Origin: Bacteroidetes bacterium GWA2_30_7
GTDB taxonomy: Bacteria > Bacteroidota > Bacteroidia > Bacteroidales > GWF2-33-38
Length of the DNA stretch: 11,044 nt
Direction of reading: 5' to 3'
NCBI GenBank assembly: GCA_001768155.1
Contig: MENC01000059.1
Location: forward strand, 1 to 11,044
Shown piece after piece: positions 1 through 6,462 of this stretch. Position 1 is the stretch's first letter. Every line of letters begins with the position of its first letter. The notes under the pieces are model-generated. The model saw only the letters and a program-made list of their open reading frames with translations. It was not told the origin of the DNA and did no database searches. A program made the translations under genes and the position numbers.

Positions 1-122
1 TGTAAGTTCAAACTGATTTCAGAGAATTATAAAATCTCGAAGAGATTTAATTTGAATAAACCCCAATGAAATTGGGGGAAACAATGCCTATCACTACAAC
101 ACTAATTTCGACAGGCTAAATA

Positions 123-398
123 CCAATGTCATTAAGTTAAGCCTGAAAGGCTTTAATTTGAATAACCCCGAATAAAATTCGGGGTGAAAATCAAAGCTGA
201 AAATAACCCAGAATGGGTTGAATATTATATTAGACCTTCGGTCGCAACCTACGGTTGTCTTCAGGATTCTAGAATTTGGTATGTTTATACCCCGAATAAA
301 ATTCGGGGTTATTCATATTAGACCTTCGGTCGCAACCTACGGTTGTCTTCAGGATTCCTCAGTATTAGCCAATTAATACTTTAACTTAACGACATTGG
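123..398. repeat. Inner inverted repeat of element A
   Basis: Positions 123-140 (CCAATGTCATTAAGTTAA) pair with 381-398 (TTAACTTAACGACATTGG) with one mismatch in 18. This pair is nested inside the outer terminal repeats, so the element could fold as a long branched structure. A related fragment (gacatt, ttaagttaac, caatgcgata) appears at about 2516-2546, outside element B, suggesting a repeat unit scattered in the genome. Confidence 0.65.
227..357. repeat. 43-bp exact direct repeat (227-269 and 315-357)
   Basis: The two 43-bp copies are identical and 88 bp apart in register. Each contains two triloop hairpins (GACC-TTC-GGTC and CAACC-TAC-GGTTG) and a trailing TTCAGGATTC. The neighbouring ACCCCGAAT/ATTCGGGGT palindrome is also duplicated (165-185, 289-309), so a block of the array was probably duplicated as a unit. 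Confidence 0.85.
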
Positions 399-649
399 GC
401 TAAATACATCGCAATGCACAGCATTCAGATTATTCACATTCAACTCCTTTGGAGTTAGGGGGACTCTTTATCTGTCATCCCCCCAATTTCATTTCGACAG
501 GCTCACTTCGATTAAACTCAGTGCATCGCAATGCACCGCATTGGGGGTTATTCATGTTCAACTCCTTCGGAGTTGTGAGTAAATATCCTGATGTTCTGAA
601 ATCAGTTTGAACTTACCAAATTTTAATTTTTAAGAACCATTATTAAAAT

Positions 650-673
650 AAAAAACCCCGCATTAGCGGGGTT
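650..673 (-). terminator. Rho-independent terminator of the 699-1979 cytochrome gene
   Basis: The stem AACCCCGC (654-661) pairs with GCGGGGTT (666-673) around an ATTA loop. Read on the minus strand it is followed by a run of T (the A run at 650-655). It lies about 25 bp beyond the stop codon of the minus-strand cytochrome gene. Confidence 0.9.
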
Positions 674-698
674 CTTTAATATTTATTAAATATACCTC

Positions 699-1979
699 TT
701 ACCAAGCAGTAAGCGAGTTTTCTAAAAGTTTCTGAGTATAAGCTGTATTGTGAATACCTAAACTATATTCTCTTAAAACTAATTGGAAATTAAGAATTGT
801 ACCAAATTGTGCATTTGTTAAATTTGGGAATTTTGGATTTCCTGTTGCACCATAATATCCACCTGGATTAGATGAAGAATTGTACAGATTTAAATATCCA
901 TCGTAATGAGCTGAAGTAGAATTATACCACAAATTTGCTTCAGTGTCTGTATCAATTAATAACAGAGGATTGCCATCACCTAAAGTGTTAATTTTGGTAG
1001 CAAGTTGTTCAAGTAAGCCTTTAATTGTTGCTCTTGTAGTAGTAAATTTAGTTGCAGTTGAAGAAAGTGGACTTGTTTCATGGCAACCAGTTACATTACA
1101 ACCATTGAAATTTCCTTTAGCAAAGAAAGTATGACCACCGGCACGACCAGTAACTGTAGCCATATGACAATCTTGGCAAGAAGCAACTGTAGTATGAGGA
1201 GAATTTGTGTAACCAGTACCAAATTCAACACCACCAACACCAGCATAAATAGCACCTACTGAACCGTAGTGATTTCCACTTCTAAAACTTAATGATACTT
1301 TGTTAGAACTTGAAGTATTATCGTAGAAAGTAGCCGTTGGAGCTGAAACTAAAGCAGCATAATCTAATACGTTACCATCTGATGTAGAAGTAGATGTAGT
1401 AACCGGACGTGGTTGGTGACATTTAACACAAAGATTACTTCTTCCGCCATCAGCTGCTAAGTTAATAGATTTAGCACCACCCCACATAGTCATAGAAACT
1501 GCTGCTGTTGTAGTTAATGCTGGAAGATCTTCAGCTGTATAAGTTGTATGTAAACTACTGTGACAAGTAAAACAAACTATTTCACCATAAGCATTACTAC
1601 TTGAGGCTTGATAATCGTTTGCATATTTACCATTTGTACCTACAGTAAATGTAGCAGGTACATTATTTTCAACAACATACTTGAAGCCCATAGAAGTGTG
1701 GCAAGCTCCACAAGTAGTATTACCTGATTCTTCAAATGCAGCTTCGCCATAAGAGTGTTTTGAAAACTCATACTGTTCAACTACTAAATCAACTTTTTCG
1801 GGATTGTGGCAAAGTTTGCAAGTTTCGTTTGCATCAACACCATCAATACCATTAGTTCCATTAGAACCATTAGCACCAGCTGGTCCAATTTCACCATCTT
1901 TACCTTTACATCCACTAAAAATTGTTGAGCCAATCATGGCTAAGGCACAGAGGCCTACTAGAAATTTTAATTTATTCAT
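699..1979 (-). CDS. Six-heme c-type cytochrome lipoprotein with collagen-like linker
   Basis: The 426-aa product begins with a lipoprotein signal ending in the lipobox FSGC, with acylated Cys at residue 24. Eight Gly-X-Y triplets (26-49) follow, a collagen-like linker. Heme sites are CKLCH (54), CGACH (90), CFTCH (136), CVKCH (184), CQDCH (268), and CNVTGCH (294), which has four residues between the cysteines. Free histidines such as those in the GGH motif (283) and H410-N411 near the C terminus could be distal ligands. It should be exported, acylated and matured by the cytochrome c system; surface exposure and electron transfer are inferred. It is a paralogue of 3071-4315, sharing the linker and the C-terminal pattern S-x-G-x-H-N-x-x-Y-x-x-x-L-L-x-N-S. 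It is a single-gene unit with its own promoter and terminator. The electron acceptor is unknown. Confidence 0.93.
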   Translation of the reverse strand: MNKLKFLVGLCALAMIGSTIFSGCKGKDGEIGPAGANGSNGTNGIDGVDANETCKLCHNPEKVDLVVEQYEFSKHSYGEAAFEESGNTTCGACHTSMGFKYVVENNVPATFTVGTNGKYANDYQASSSNAYGEIVCFTCHSSLHTTYTAEDLPALTTTAAVSMTMWGGAKSINLAADGGRSNLCVKCHQPRPVTTSTSTSDGNVLDYAALVSAPTATFYDNTSSSNKVSLSFRSGNHYGSVGAIYAGVGGVEFGTGYTNSPHTTVASCQDCHMATVTGRAGGHTFFAKGNFNGCNVTGCHETSPLSSTATKFTTTRATIKGLLEQLATKINTLGDGNPLLLIDTDTEANLWYNSTSAHYDGYLNLYNSSSNPGGYYGATGNPKFPNLTNAQFGTILNFQLVLREYSLGIHNTAYTQKLLENSLTAW

Positions 1980-2038
1980 ACGCTTAAAAATTAATTGTTT
2001 ATAAATGATTAATAAAAATTTAACATACTTTAACGAGC

Positions 2039-2069
2039 CAAAAGTATCTAAGCTAATTGTAATTGCAAA
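2039..2069 (-). promoter_or_regulatory. Bacteroidota-type promoter for the 699-1979 gene
   Basis: On the minus strand, TTTG (2069-2066) is followed after 19 nt by TACTTTTG (2046-2039). This is a full match to the phylum's promoter pattern TTTG-N19-21-TAnnTTTG. Transcription would start near 2032, giving a leader of about 50 nt before the ATG at 1979. There is no obvious Shine-Dalgarno sequence, as is usual in this phylum. Confidence 0.75.
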
Positions 2070-2141
2070 TTTAATTTAGATGTTTTTTAGCAGGTGAATT
2101 TTATTAAGAAAGAAAATGACAGTATCATGTTTTCAACATTC

Positions 2142-2202
2142 TTCTGAAAATGTGTATATTACAGCCATGCTTGGTTCTGAAAAAATGTATATTTGTAACC
2201 AT
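2142..2202. promoter_or_regulatory. Imperfect direct repeat upstream of the cytochrome promoter
   Basis: Two related stretches, 2142-2167 and 2175-2202, share TTCTGAAAA, then ATGTATATT-like sequence, then CCAT. They start 33 bp apart, about three helical turns, and lie 73-133 bp upstream of the -33 box of the 699-1979 promoter. They could bind an activator. The remaining 1980-2334 sequence is AT-rich with no gene. Confidence 0.3.
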
Positions 2203-2334
2203 TCTAAATTAGAAAAAAGAATATATTTATCTTTTTATTTTACTGCTTACCGAAAAATCACTATTGTCCGATAAAATTTAATTAGTGCATCTAAGAAAAC
2301 GGCATATTTAAAAAAATAACAAAATTCAAGTTTC

Positions 2335-2480
2335 GTAAGCTCAAACTGGTTTCAGAACATTAAGAAATGCAATATAAACTCCGAAGGAGTTGAACATGAA
2401 TAACCCCCAATTTTATTGGGGGTTATTCACATTAAATCCCGTTGGGATTTTAGAAATCTCTGAAACCAAATTGAACTTAC
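2335..2480. repeat. Hairpin-array element B, short relative of element A
   Basis: The left end (2335-2357, GTAAGCTCAAACTGGTTTC and on) is inverted at the right end (2458-2480) with a few mismatches, and both match the termini of element A. The interior holds three perfect triloop hairpins: 2377-2391 (AACTCC/GAA), 2402-2424 (AACCCCCAAT/TTT, 10-bp arms) and 2434-2450 (AAATCCC/GTT). Linkers are of the ATGAATAA and TTATTCACATT type, as in element A. A further triloop hairpin, GTTTC-GTA-GAAAC, lies just outside at 2502-2514. Confidence 0.8.
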
Positions 2481-2572
2481 GTTCATTCAATGGTATTTAA
2501 AGTTTCGTAGAAACGACATTATGGTTTAAGTTAACGCCAATGCGATATATCGGGATGAGAATTAAAATTTAT

Positions 2573-2808
2573 GTAACTAATCAGTACTTAAAGTGCCTTG
2601 ATTTTAAAGTACTTAAAGTTAAATGAAAAATTTAATGTAATTTATTAGTTATTTACAAGTAGCTTATTTTAAGCAATTTATTAATTAAAGAAAATTTCTT
2701 AATTGATTTTGAAAAAACATACAATATTTTCTTTACATGCTATAAATTTCTAATTCTAATAACTTTAGGCATTTTAGGCACTCTAAACTTTAGACACTGA
2801 TTAGTTAC
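2573..2808. repeat. Element C, inverted-repeat-bounded intergenic repeat
   Basis: GTAACTAATCAGT (2573-2585) is exactly inverted at 2796-2808 (ACTGATTAGTTAC), with further partial similarity outside. Just inside the left end AGTACTTAAAGT occurs twice (2583-2594, 2608-2619), and inside the right end are TTTAGGCA-type repeats. There is no open reading frame of note. It is unrelated in sequence to elements A, B and D. Confidence 0.65.
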
Positions 2809-2847
2809 AAATTTATTTATGACTTTATGGGTGGACACTAAGGATTC

Positions 2848-2982
2848 GTTACGAAATAACATGTGCATTTGATTAAGCTCCAGCAGAGTCTCTGTTTACA
2901 GGACTCTGCGTTATTAATTGACGCAGAGTCCCTTTTAGGAGACTTTGCTGAAGGTAGGTATATAATCATGTTATTTCGTAAC
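2848..2982. repeat. Element D, nested palindromic repeat
   Basis: The outer arms GTTACGAAATAACATG (2848-2863) and CATGTTATTTCGTAAC (2967-2982) are perfectly complementary, and similarity continues a few bases outward. Inside are GCAGAGTC (2883-2890) with GACTCTGC (2902-2909), then GACTCTGCGT (2902-2911) with ACGCAGAGTC (2921-2930), then GCAGAGTC (2923-2930) with GACTTTGC (2941-2948, one mismatch). The same arms can pair in alternative ways, giving either two side-by-side hairpins or one central hairpin. Confidence 0.75.
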
Positions 2983-3012
2983 AATTCCTAAATTAGGGAA
3001 GATGCCTAATAA

Positions 3013-3045
3013 ACAAAAAAAAGAACCTGTAAGTTACAGGTTCTT
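3013..3045 (-). terminator. Rho-independent terminator of the 3071-4315 gene
   Basis: A perfect 12-bp stem, AAGAACCTGTAA (3021-3032) with TTACAGGTTCTT (3034-3045), is followed on the minus strand by a T run (the A run 3013-3020). It begins about 25 bp past the stop codon. Confidence 0.92.
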
Positions 3046-3070
3046 AAATAATTAATATTTATTTTATAAA

Positions 3071-4315
3071 TTAAAGTGTATTAATAACAGCTTTAGAGTT
3101 AGTTAATAATGCTTTAAAATAAGTAGGATTGTGAACACCATAACTATAATCTTCGTAAATACATTTGAAGTTATAAATAGCTTTTGCTTGTTTTGCAGTT
3201 ACAGTTCTTGGATTTGAAGAAGAAGCATTACCAGTTCCATTGTCTCCTAAAATATAACCATCGGTATTAACTCCACCGTAACCATTAGTTCCAACTGCAC
3301 TATTTTTCATAATATTTTTAGAAATCAATTTAGTTTCAATATCTAACATTAATTGTTTAACGTCTGTTTGAACGTTATTAATATTATGATTTGTTGCACT
3401 ACTATGACAACTAACACATTTTGATACATTCTCAGTACCTGCAATAACAGCATGAGTAGTTTCGTTTCTATCAGCTAATTTATAATAGTGACCACCAGTT
3501 TTGTCTGTATTGTCAGCAGTACTTAATATGTGGCAATCTCCACAAATTAAACTTGAGTGCATAGTTGAATTTGCATAAGTAGCTGTACCAGTAACTTCAT
3601 AAGAACCTTTTCCAACGCCTGCATATAATTGACCTTGTGGACCATGGTGTCCACCATATCTTTGAGAAGTTATTTGAACCATTGTTGCGTCTGGAATAGT
3701 ATCTAAACCCACTGTAACACCGGCAATTTTTACACTTGTGTTTGGACGATTTTGGTGGCAACTCATACATGCATTTGAACCTCCAAAATCCCAAGTGATA
3801 CTTTTATTAGCTATAGGAGCAAAAGCGGGAATATGTCTTAAAGCATAATTCGGGAAATCCGTTTCGTCTAATGTTCCGTGAAATTCGTGACATACATTAC
3901 AAGTTAAGGTAAAATTAGTTGATGCAGCCCACTGACTATTACTACCATAATTAACCGAAGGAGTATCCAGACCATTTTCTAAAGTAGCTAAGAAACCTTG
4001 AGCTGAGTGACATTTTGCACAATCTTTTCTTTGTCCTTCTTCAGCCATATTGCCTTCTCTATCACCATGTTTTGACGATTCAAGCTGTGCAATTACAGCA
4101 CTCCAATTTGCTGCATTATGGCAATCTCTGCAAAAAGAATTTGCGTCAACACCATCAACACCATCAAGTCCATCAATTCCATTTGTTCCATTTGAACCAT
4201 TAGCACCAGCTGGTCCAATTTCACCATCTTTTCCTTTACAACCTGTAAAAATGGTTGAAAATAATACGAAAGAAAATAGGGTACATAACCCTAAAAACAT
4301 TTTTGTTGTTCTCAT
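3071..4315 (-). CDS. Six-heme c-type cytochrome lipoprotein with collagen-like linker (paralogue)
   Basis: The 414-aa product has a lipoprotein signal with lipobox FTGC (acylated Cys26), then ten Gly-X-Y triplets (28-57), two more than its paralogue. Six CXXCH heme motifs follow: CRDCH (62), CAKCH (99), CNVCH (139), CMSCH (183), CGDCH (258), CVSCH (300). Histidines in the HHG (223-224) and GGH (276) motifs and H395-N396-P397 are candidate ligands. Such HNP and GGH motifs occur in multiheme cytochromes of metal- and nitrogen-respiring bacteria, but the CX3CK-type active-site heme of NrfA is absent. The signal-linker region is nearly identical in DNA to that of 699-1979, while the rest has diverged. 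It is transcribed away from the Crp/Fnr regulator gene, which may control it. An electron-transfer role at the cell surface is inferred. Confidence 0.93.
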   Translation of the reverse strand: MRTTKMFLGLCTLFSFVLFSTIFTGCKGKDGEIGPAGANGSNGTNGIDGLDGVDGVDANSFCRDCHNAANWSAVIAQLESSKHGDREGNMAEEGQRKDCAKCHSAQGFLATLENGLDTPSVNYGSNSQWAASTNFTLTCNVCHEFHGTLDETDFPNYALRHIPAFAPIANKSITWDFGGSNACMSCHQNRPNTSVKIAGVTVGLDTIPDATMVQITSQRYGGHHGPQGQLYAGVGKGSYEVTGTATYANSTMHSSLICGDCHILSTADNTDKTGGHYYKLADRNETTHAVIAGTENVSKCVSCHSSATNHNINNVQTDVKQLMLDIETKLISKNIMKNSAVGTNGYGGVNTDGYILGDNGTGNASSSNPRTVTAKQAKAIYNFKCIYEDYSYGVHNPTYFKALLTNSKAVINTL

Positions 4316-4410
4316 AAAAAATTTTTAATTTTTAAAAGTTAGTTAATAAAATTTCTAGTTGTTAAAGCCGTTAAATTTTTATTAACCTGAATAAATTAAA
4401 ATTATTGGGA

Positions 4411-4418
4411 CAAATGTA
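4411..4418 (-). promoter_or_regulatory. Candidate -7 box for the 3071-4315 gene
   Basis: On the minus strand this reads TACATTTG, a full match to TAnnTTTG. No TTG-type -33 box lies 19-21 nt upstream, which would fit a promoter that needs an activator. The leader would be about 90 nt. Confidence 0.35.
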
Positions 4419-4421
4419 AAT

Positions 4422-4472
4422 TCTTATGATAAGATATTCTGATATTTACGATAATGTTTAATCGTATATTTG
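4422..4472. promoter_or_regulatory. Palindromes in the divergent promoter region
   Basis: TCTTAT-G-ATAAGA (4422-4434) is a perfect 6-1-6 inverted repeat just upstream of the minus-strand -7 box. TACGAT-N8-ATCGTA (4447-4466) is a perfect 6-bp inverted repeat that overlaps a plus-strand TATATTTG (4465-4472), itself a full match to a -7 box pointing at the regulator gene. Crp/Fnr dimers bind inverted repeats of this size, so autoregulation and control of the cytochrome gene are plausible. The exact sites do not match the classical TTGAT-N4-ATCAA. Confidence 0.4.
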
Positions 4473-4492
4473 ATAAATTGTAAACTCAAATA

Positions 4493-4528
4493 ATGCGATA
4501 CAAAACGTATTCATTGCGTTACAAAATG
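4493..4528. promoter_or_regulatory. 21-bp-spaced direct repeat upstream of the regulator gene
   Basis: ATGCGATACAAAACG (4493-4507) and TTGCGTTACAAAATG (4514-4528) agree at 12 of 15 positions and start 21 bp apart, two helical turns. They could be a tandem binding site. The rest of 4530-4708 is AT-rich with no other clear signal. Confidence 0.3.
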
Positions 4529-4708
4529 GACTTTAAGCTGTCGAACAACATTTGCATATCATATTTAGCTATTAAACAGCTTATTATGTAAATAATTTTA
4601 TTAATAAAATGTATTAAAATATGATATTATCTTAATTATGCTATAAAGCTTAAAATAATTTTAAATACTTAAATAACTTTACATATTTAAAATTTAAATA
4701 AAATTAAA

Positions 4709-5392
4709 ATGTCTTATAATATAACTAATAAATGTATTGAATTAGAGCCATTTTCAAATTTAATGAATGATAAAGAATTAGAGTTATTCGAATCTTCTAA
4801 ATGTATTGTTAAATATTTGCCTGATGAAATAATTATTAAACAAGGAACAAGGGCAAATCAAATTCCTATGCTAACAGAAGGTTTTGCAAAGTCGTATATT
4901 GAAGGAATTGATAACAAATTTTTTGTTTTAGGATTTATAAAACCATTTGAACAAATTATTATGCCCGGTGCTTTTGTTGATGGATTTCATCATTACTCTG
5001 TGAAAGCTCTTGAAGAATCTATTTGCTACTTATATGATATGGCAATTTTCAAAGAAATTGCAAATGATAATATAAATATTTACAAAAAATTAGTTGAAAA
5101 TATTAGTTCAAACTCTCTTATTTATTTTAATAAATTAATAAGTATGACTCAAAAGCAAGTAAATGGAAGACTCGCAGAAACATTAATTTATTTACAACAA
5201 GAAATTTATATGGGAAAACCCATTGATTGTCGATTATCGAGTAAAGACCTAGCTGAGATGACAGGAATGACAAAAGATACAACAGTTAGAATACTAAAAG
5301 ACCTAAAAGAAAGTGGAATTATTGAAACTTCTAATTATTCAATAAATATTATTGATTATGATAGATTATCTAAAATAAGTGAAATAGGATGA
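4709..5392 (+). CDS. Crp/Fnr-family transcriptional regulator
   Basis: The 227-aa product has the usual Crp/Fnr length and layout. An N-terminal cyclic-nucleotide-binding-like beta-roll covers about residues 15-125, a long dimerisation helix about 125-155, and a C-terminal winged helix-turn-helix about 155-222. The motif LSSKDLAEMTGMTKDTTVRI is a typical Crp-type helix-turn-helix, followed by LKDLKESGIIE. The four-cysteine pattern that holds the 4Fe-4S cluster of Fnr is not seen, and the residues that bind cAMP in CRP are not evident, so the effector is unknown. It sits between two oppositely oriented cytochrome units, and I infer control of this respiratory locus. The start at 4709 gives a complete domain with no upstream extension needed. 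Confidence 0.88.
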   Translation: MSYNITNKCIELEPFSNLMNDKELELFESSKCIVKYLPDEIIIKQGTRANQIPMLTEGFAKSYIEGIDNKFFVLGFIKPFEQIIMPGAFVDGFHHYSVKALEESICYLYDMAIFKEIANDNINIYKKLVENISSNSLIYFNKLISMTQKQVNGRLAETLIYLQQEIYMGKPIDCRLSSKDLAEMTGMTKDTTVRILKDLKESGIIETSNYSINIIDYDRLSKISEIG

Positions 5393-5396
5393 GCAA

Positions 5397-5465
5397 TCCA
5401 AGTTCCAAGTTCCAAGTTCAAAGATACAAGTCTTGGGACTTGAGACTTGAGACTTGGTACTTGGG
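5397..5465. repeat. Heptamer-periodic hairpin after the regulator gene
   Basis: Starting 5 bp after the stop codon there are three copies of CCAAGTT in 7-bp register, then, after a short gap, four reverse-complement units (GACTTGA, GACTTGA, GACTTGG, TACTTGG). The two halves can fold into a long imperfect hairpin. There is no T run, so it is not a classical terminator. The rest of 5466-5562 is AT-rich leader of the next gene. Confidence 0.75.
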
Positions 5466-5562
5466 AAAAGATATGCTTTAGAACATCATTTTAAACTAAT
5501 ACTTTAATATCAATTTAAATTTAATTTTTCTTTATTTGTAGTGAAATCAAAATATCTATTTT

Positions 5563-6462
5563 ATGAATTATAAAAGCTTAAAATCAATCAGTTTATTATT
5601 ATTTACAGGATGTATTTTATTATTTTCCTGTGCAAAAGAGAAGATTGTTTATGATGCAGTTAATGCACCTGACCCAGTTTTACTTCCAGATATTCCTCCT
5701 GAATGTGAAAGTTGTCATAAATCTACTTTTCCCGAGCATTCTACCAATGCTCATATAAAGCATACCACAGGCTTATATGCTTTTGTCTGTAGCACTTGTC
5801 ATTATGGGCATGGTTGGGAAACAAGTACTCACATGAACGGCGTTAAAAATTTAACTTTTAATCCTAATGGAATGGCAACAAGAAATGGGGTTGATGTTAA
5901 TGCACCATCGTATGATTCAGGGACTAAACAATGTTCAAATGTATATTGCCATAGTAATGGGAGAACAGCATTTAGGGGAACTGATGGGACTTATACATGG
6001 AGCGGAAGCACCGGTTCACAAACAGCAACTTATACTGCAACACCAAGCTGGGAAACAGGCAAAATAACTTCTTGTACTTTTTGCCATAATGGTAAAGGAA
6101 ATATGACATCGCCTTATAAAGTTGAACGACCAGATTCTCTAGTTAAAAGTGATTATCCTGCATCAGGAATGCATCAGTATGCGACCCATATATCAAATAA
6201 TCAGGATTTTTCAAATGCTCCTTATTTAACACCATATTGGGGTAGTGTTCAATGTTTTTGGTGTCATAATACGCAAATAGGCGATTCTACCAATGTTAAT
6301 GAACCAAATTTTCAAGGTACTTACGGAACAACTTATCATGTTGATGGTCAAACATTTTTCAAGCCTTTAAATGTTAATGCAGGTGGAACTATGGCAAACG
6401 GTTTAAGTTATTCGAGTAATGGTGCAGCAAGTCATTGTGGAAATGGACTTTCATGCTGGTAA
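5563..6462 (+). CDS. Five-heme CxxxxCH-type cytochrome lipoprotein
   Basis: The 299-aa product has a lipoprotein signal ending LLFSC (acylated Cys23). Heme motifs are CESCH (48), CSTCH (76), CSNVYCH (124, four residues between cysteines), CTFCH (171) and CFWCH (231). The alternation of CX4CH with CXXCH resembles the Geobacter-type CxxxxCH/CXXCH domain family (GSu_C4xC__C2xCH), whose members are extracytoplasmic multiheme proteins. The protein ends abruptly in HCGNGLSCW. Restoring two bases (CA) after the last TGC would read C-H-G-N and run on to a stop at 6482-6484, so the final heme motif may have been lost by a 2-bp deletion. It lies 32 bp before the outer-membrane protein gene, probably in one operon. 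Its role as an electron carrier is inferred. Confidence 0.88.
   Translation: MNYKSLKSISLLLFTGCILLFSCAKEKIVYDAVNAPDPVLLPDIPPECESCHKSTFPEHSTNAHIKHTTGLYAFVCSTCHYGHGWETSTHMNGVKNLTFNPNGMATRNGVDVNAPSYDSGTKQCSNVYCHSNGRTAFRGTDGTYTWSGSTGSQTATYTATPSWETGKITSCTFCHNGKGNMTSPYKVERPDSLVKSDYPASGMHQYATHISNNQDFSNAPYLTPYWGSVQCFWCHNTQIGDSTNVNEPNFQGTYGTTYHVDGQTFFKPLNVNAGGTMANGLSYSSNGAASHCGNGLSCW

Larger units (their letters stand above)
2..616. repeat. Composite hairpin-array element A with terminal inverted repeats
   Basis: No gene is visible here. The ends form an inverted repeat: 2-24 begins GTAAGTTCAAACTGATTTC and matches the reverse complement of 594-616 at 22 of 23 positions. Inside are many perfect small palindromes, each two arms around exactly 3 nt: 32-48 (AAATCTC/GAA), 61-77 (CCCCAAT/GAA), 139-153 (AAGCCT/GAA), 165-185 and 289-309 (ACCCCGAAT/AAA), 205-219 (AACCCA/GAA), 233-243 and 321-331 (GACC/TTC), 245-257 and 333-345 (CAACC/TAC), 442-456 (AACTCC/TTT), 559-575 (CAACTCC/TTC). 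AT-rich linkers of the type TTTGAATAA or TTATTCA join many of them. The same ends recur at 2335-2480. The element touches the window start, so more flanking sequence may exist. I infer a non-autonomous repeat element; no transposase is present. Confidence 0.8.

Noticed and set aside
2..616. CRISPR array
   Set aside because: Repeats are palindromes of differing sequence without regular spacing or unique spacers, and no cas gene is present.
943..1262. Short plus-strand open frames inside the first cytochrome gene
   Set aside because: They lie antisense to a well-supported cytochrome coding frame and have no family resemblance.
1804..2004. Proline-rich plus-strand frame (and the similar ones at 4015-4328)
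   Set aside because: They are antisense images of the Gly-X-Y linker, which reads as proline/serine repeats on the other strand.
699..4315. Cytochrome c nitrite reductase (NrfA) identity for the six-heme proteins
   Set aside because: The CX3CK-type active-site heme motif is absent, both have a lipobox and collagen-like linker, and the heme spacing differs.
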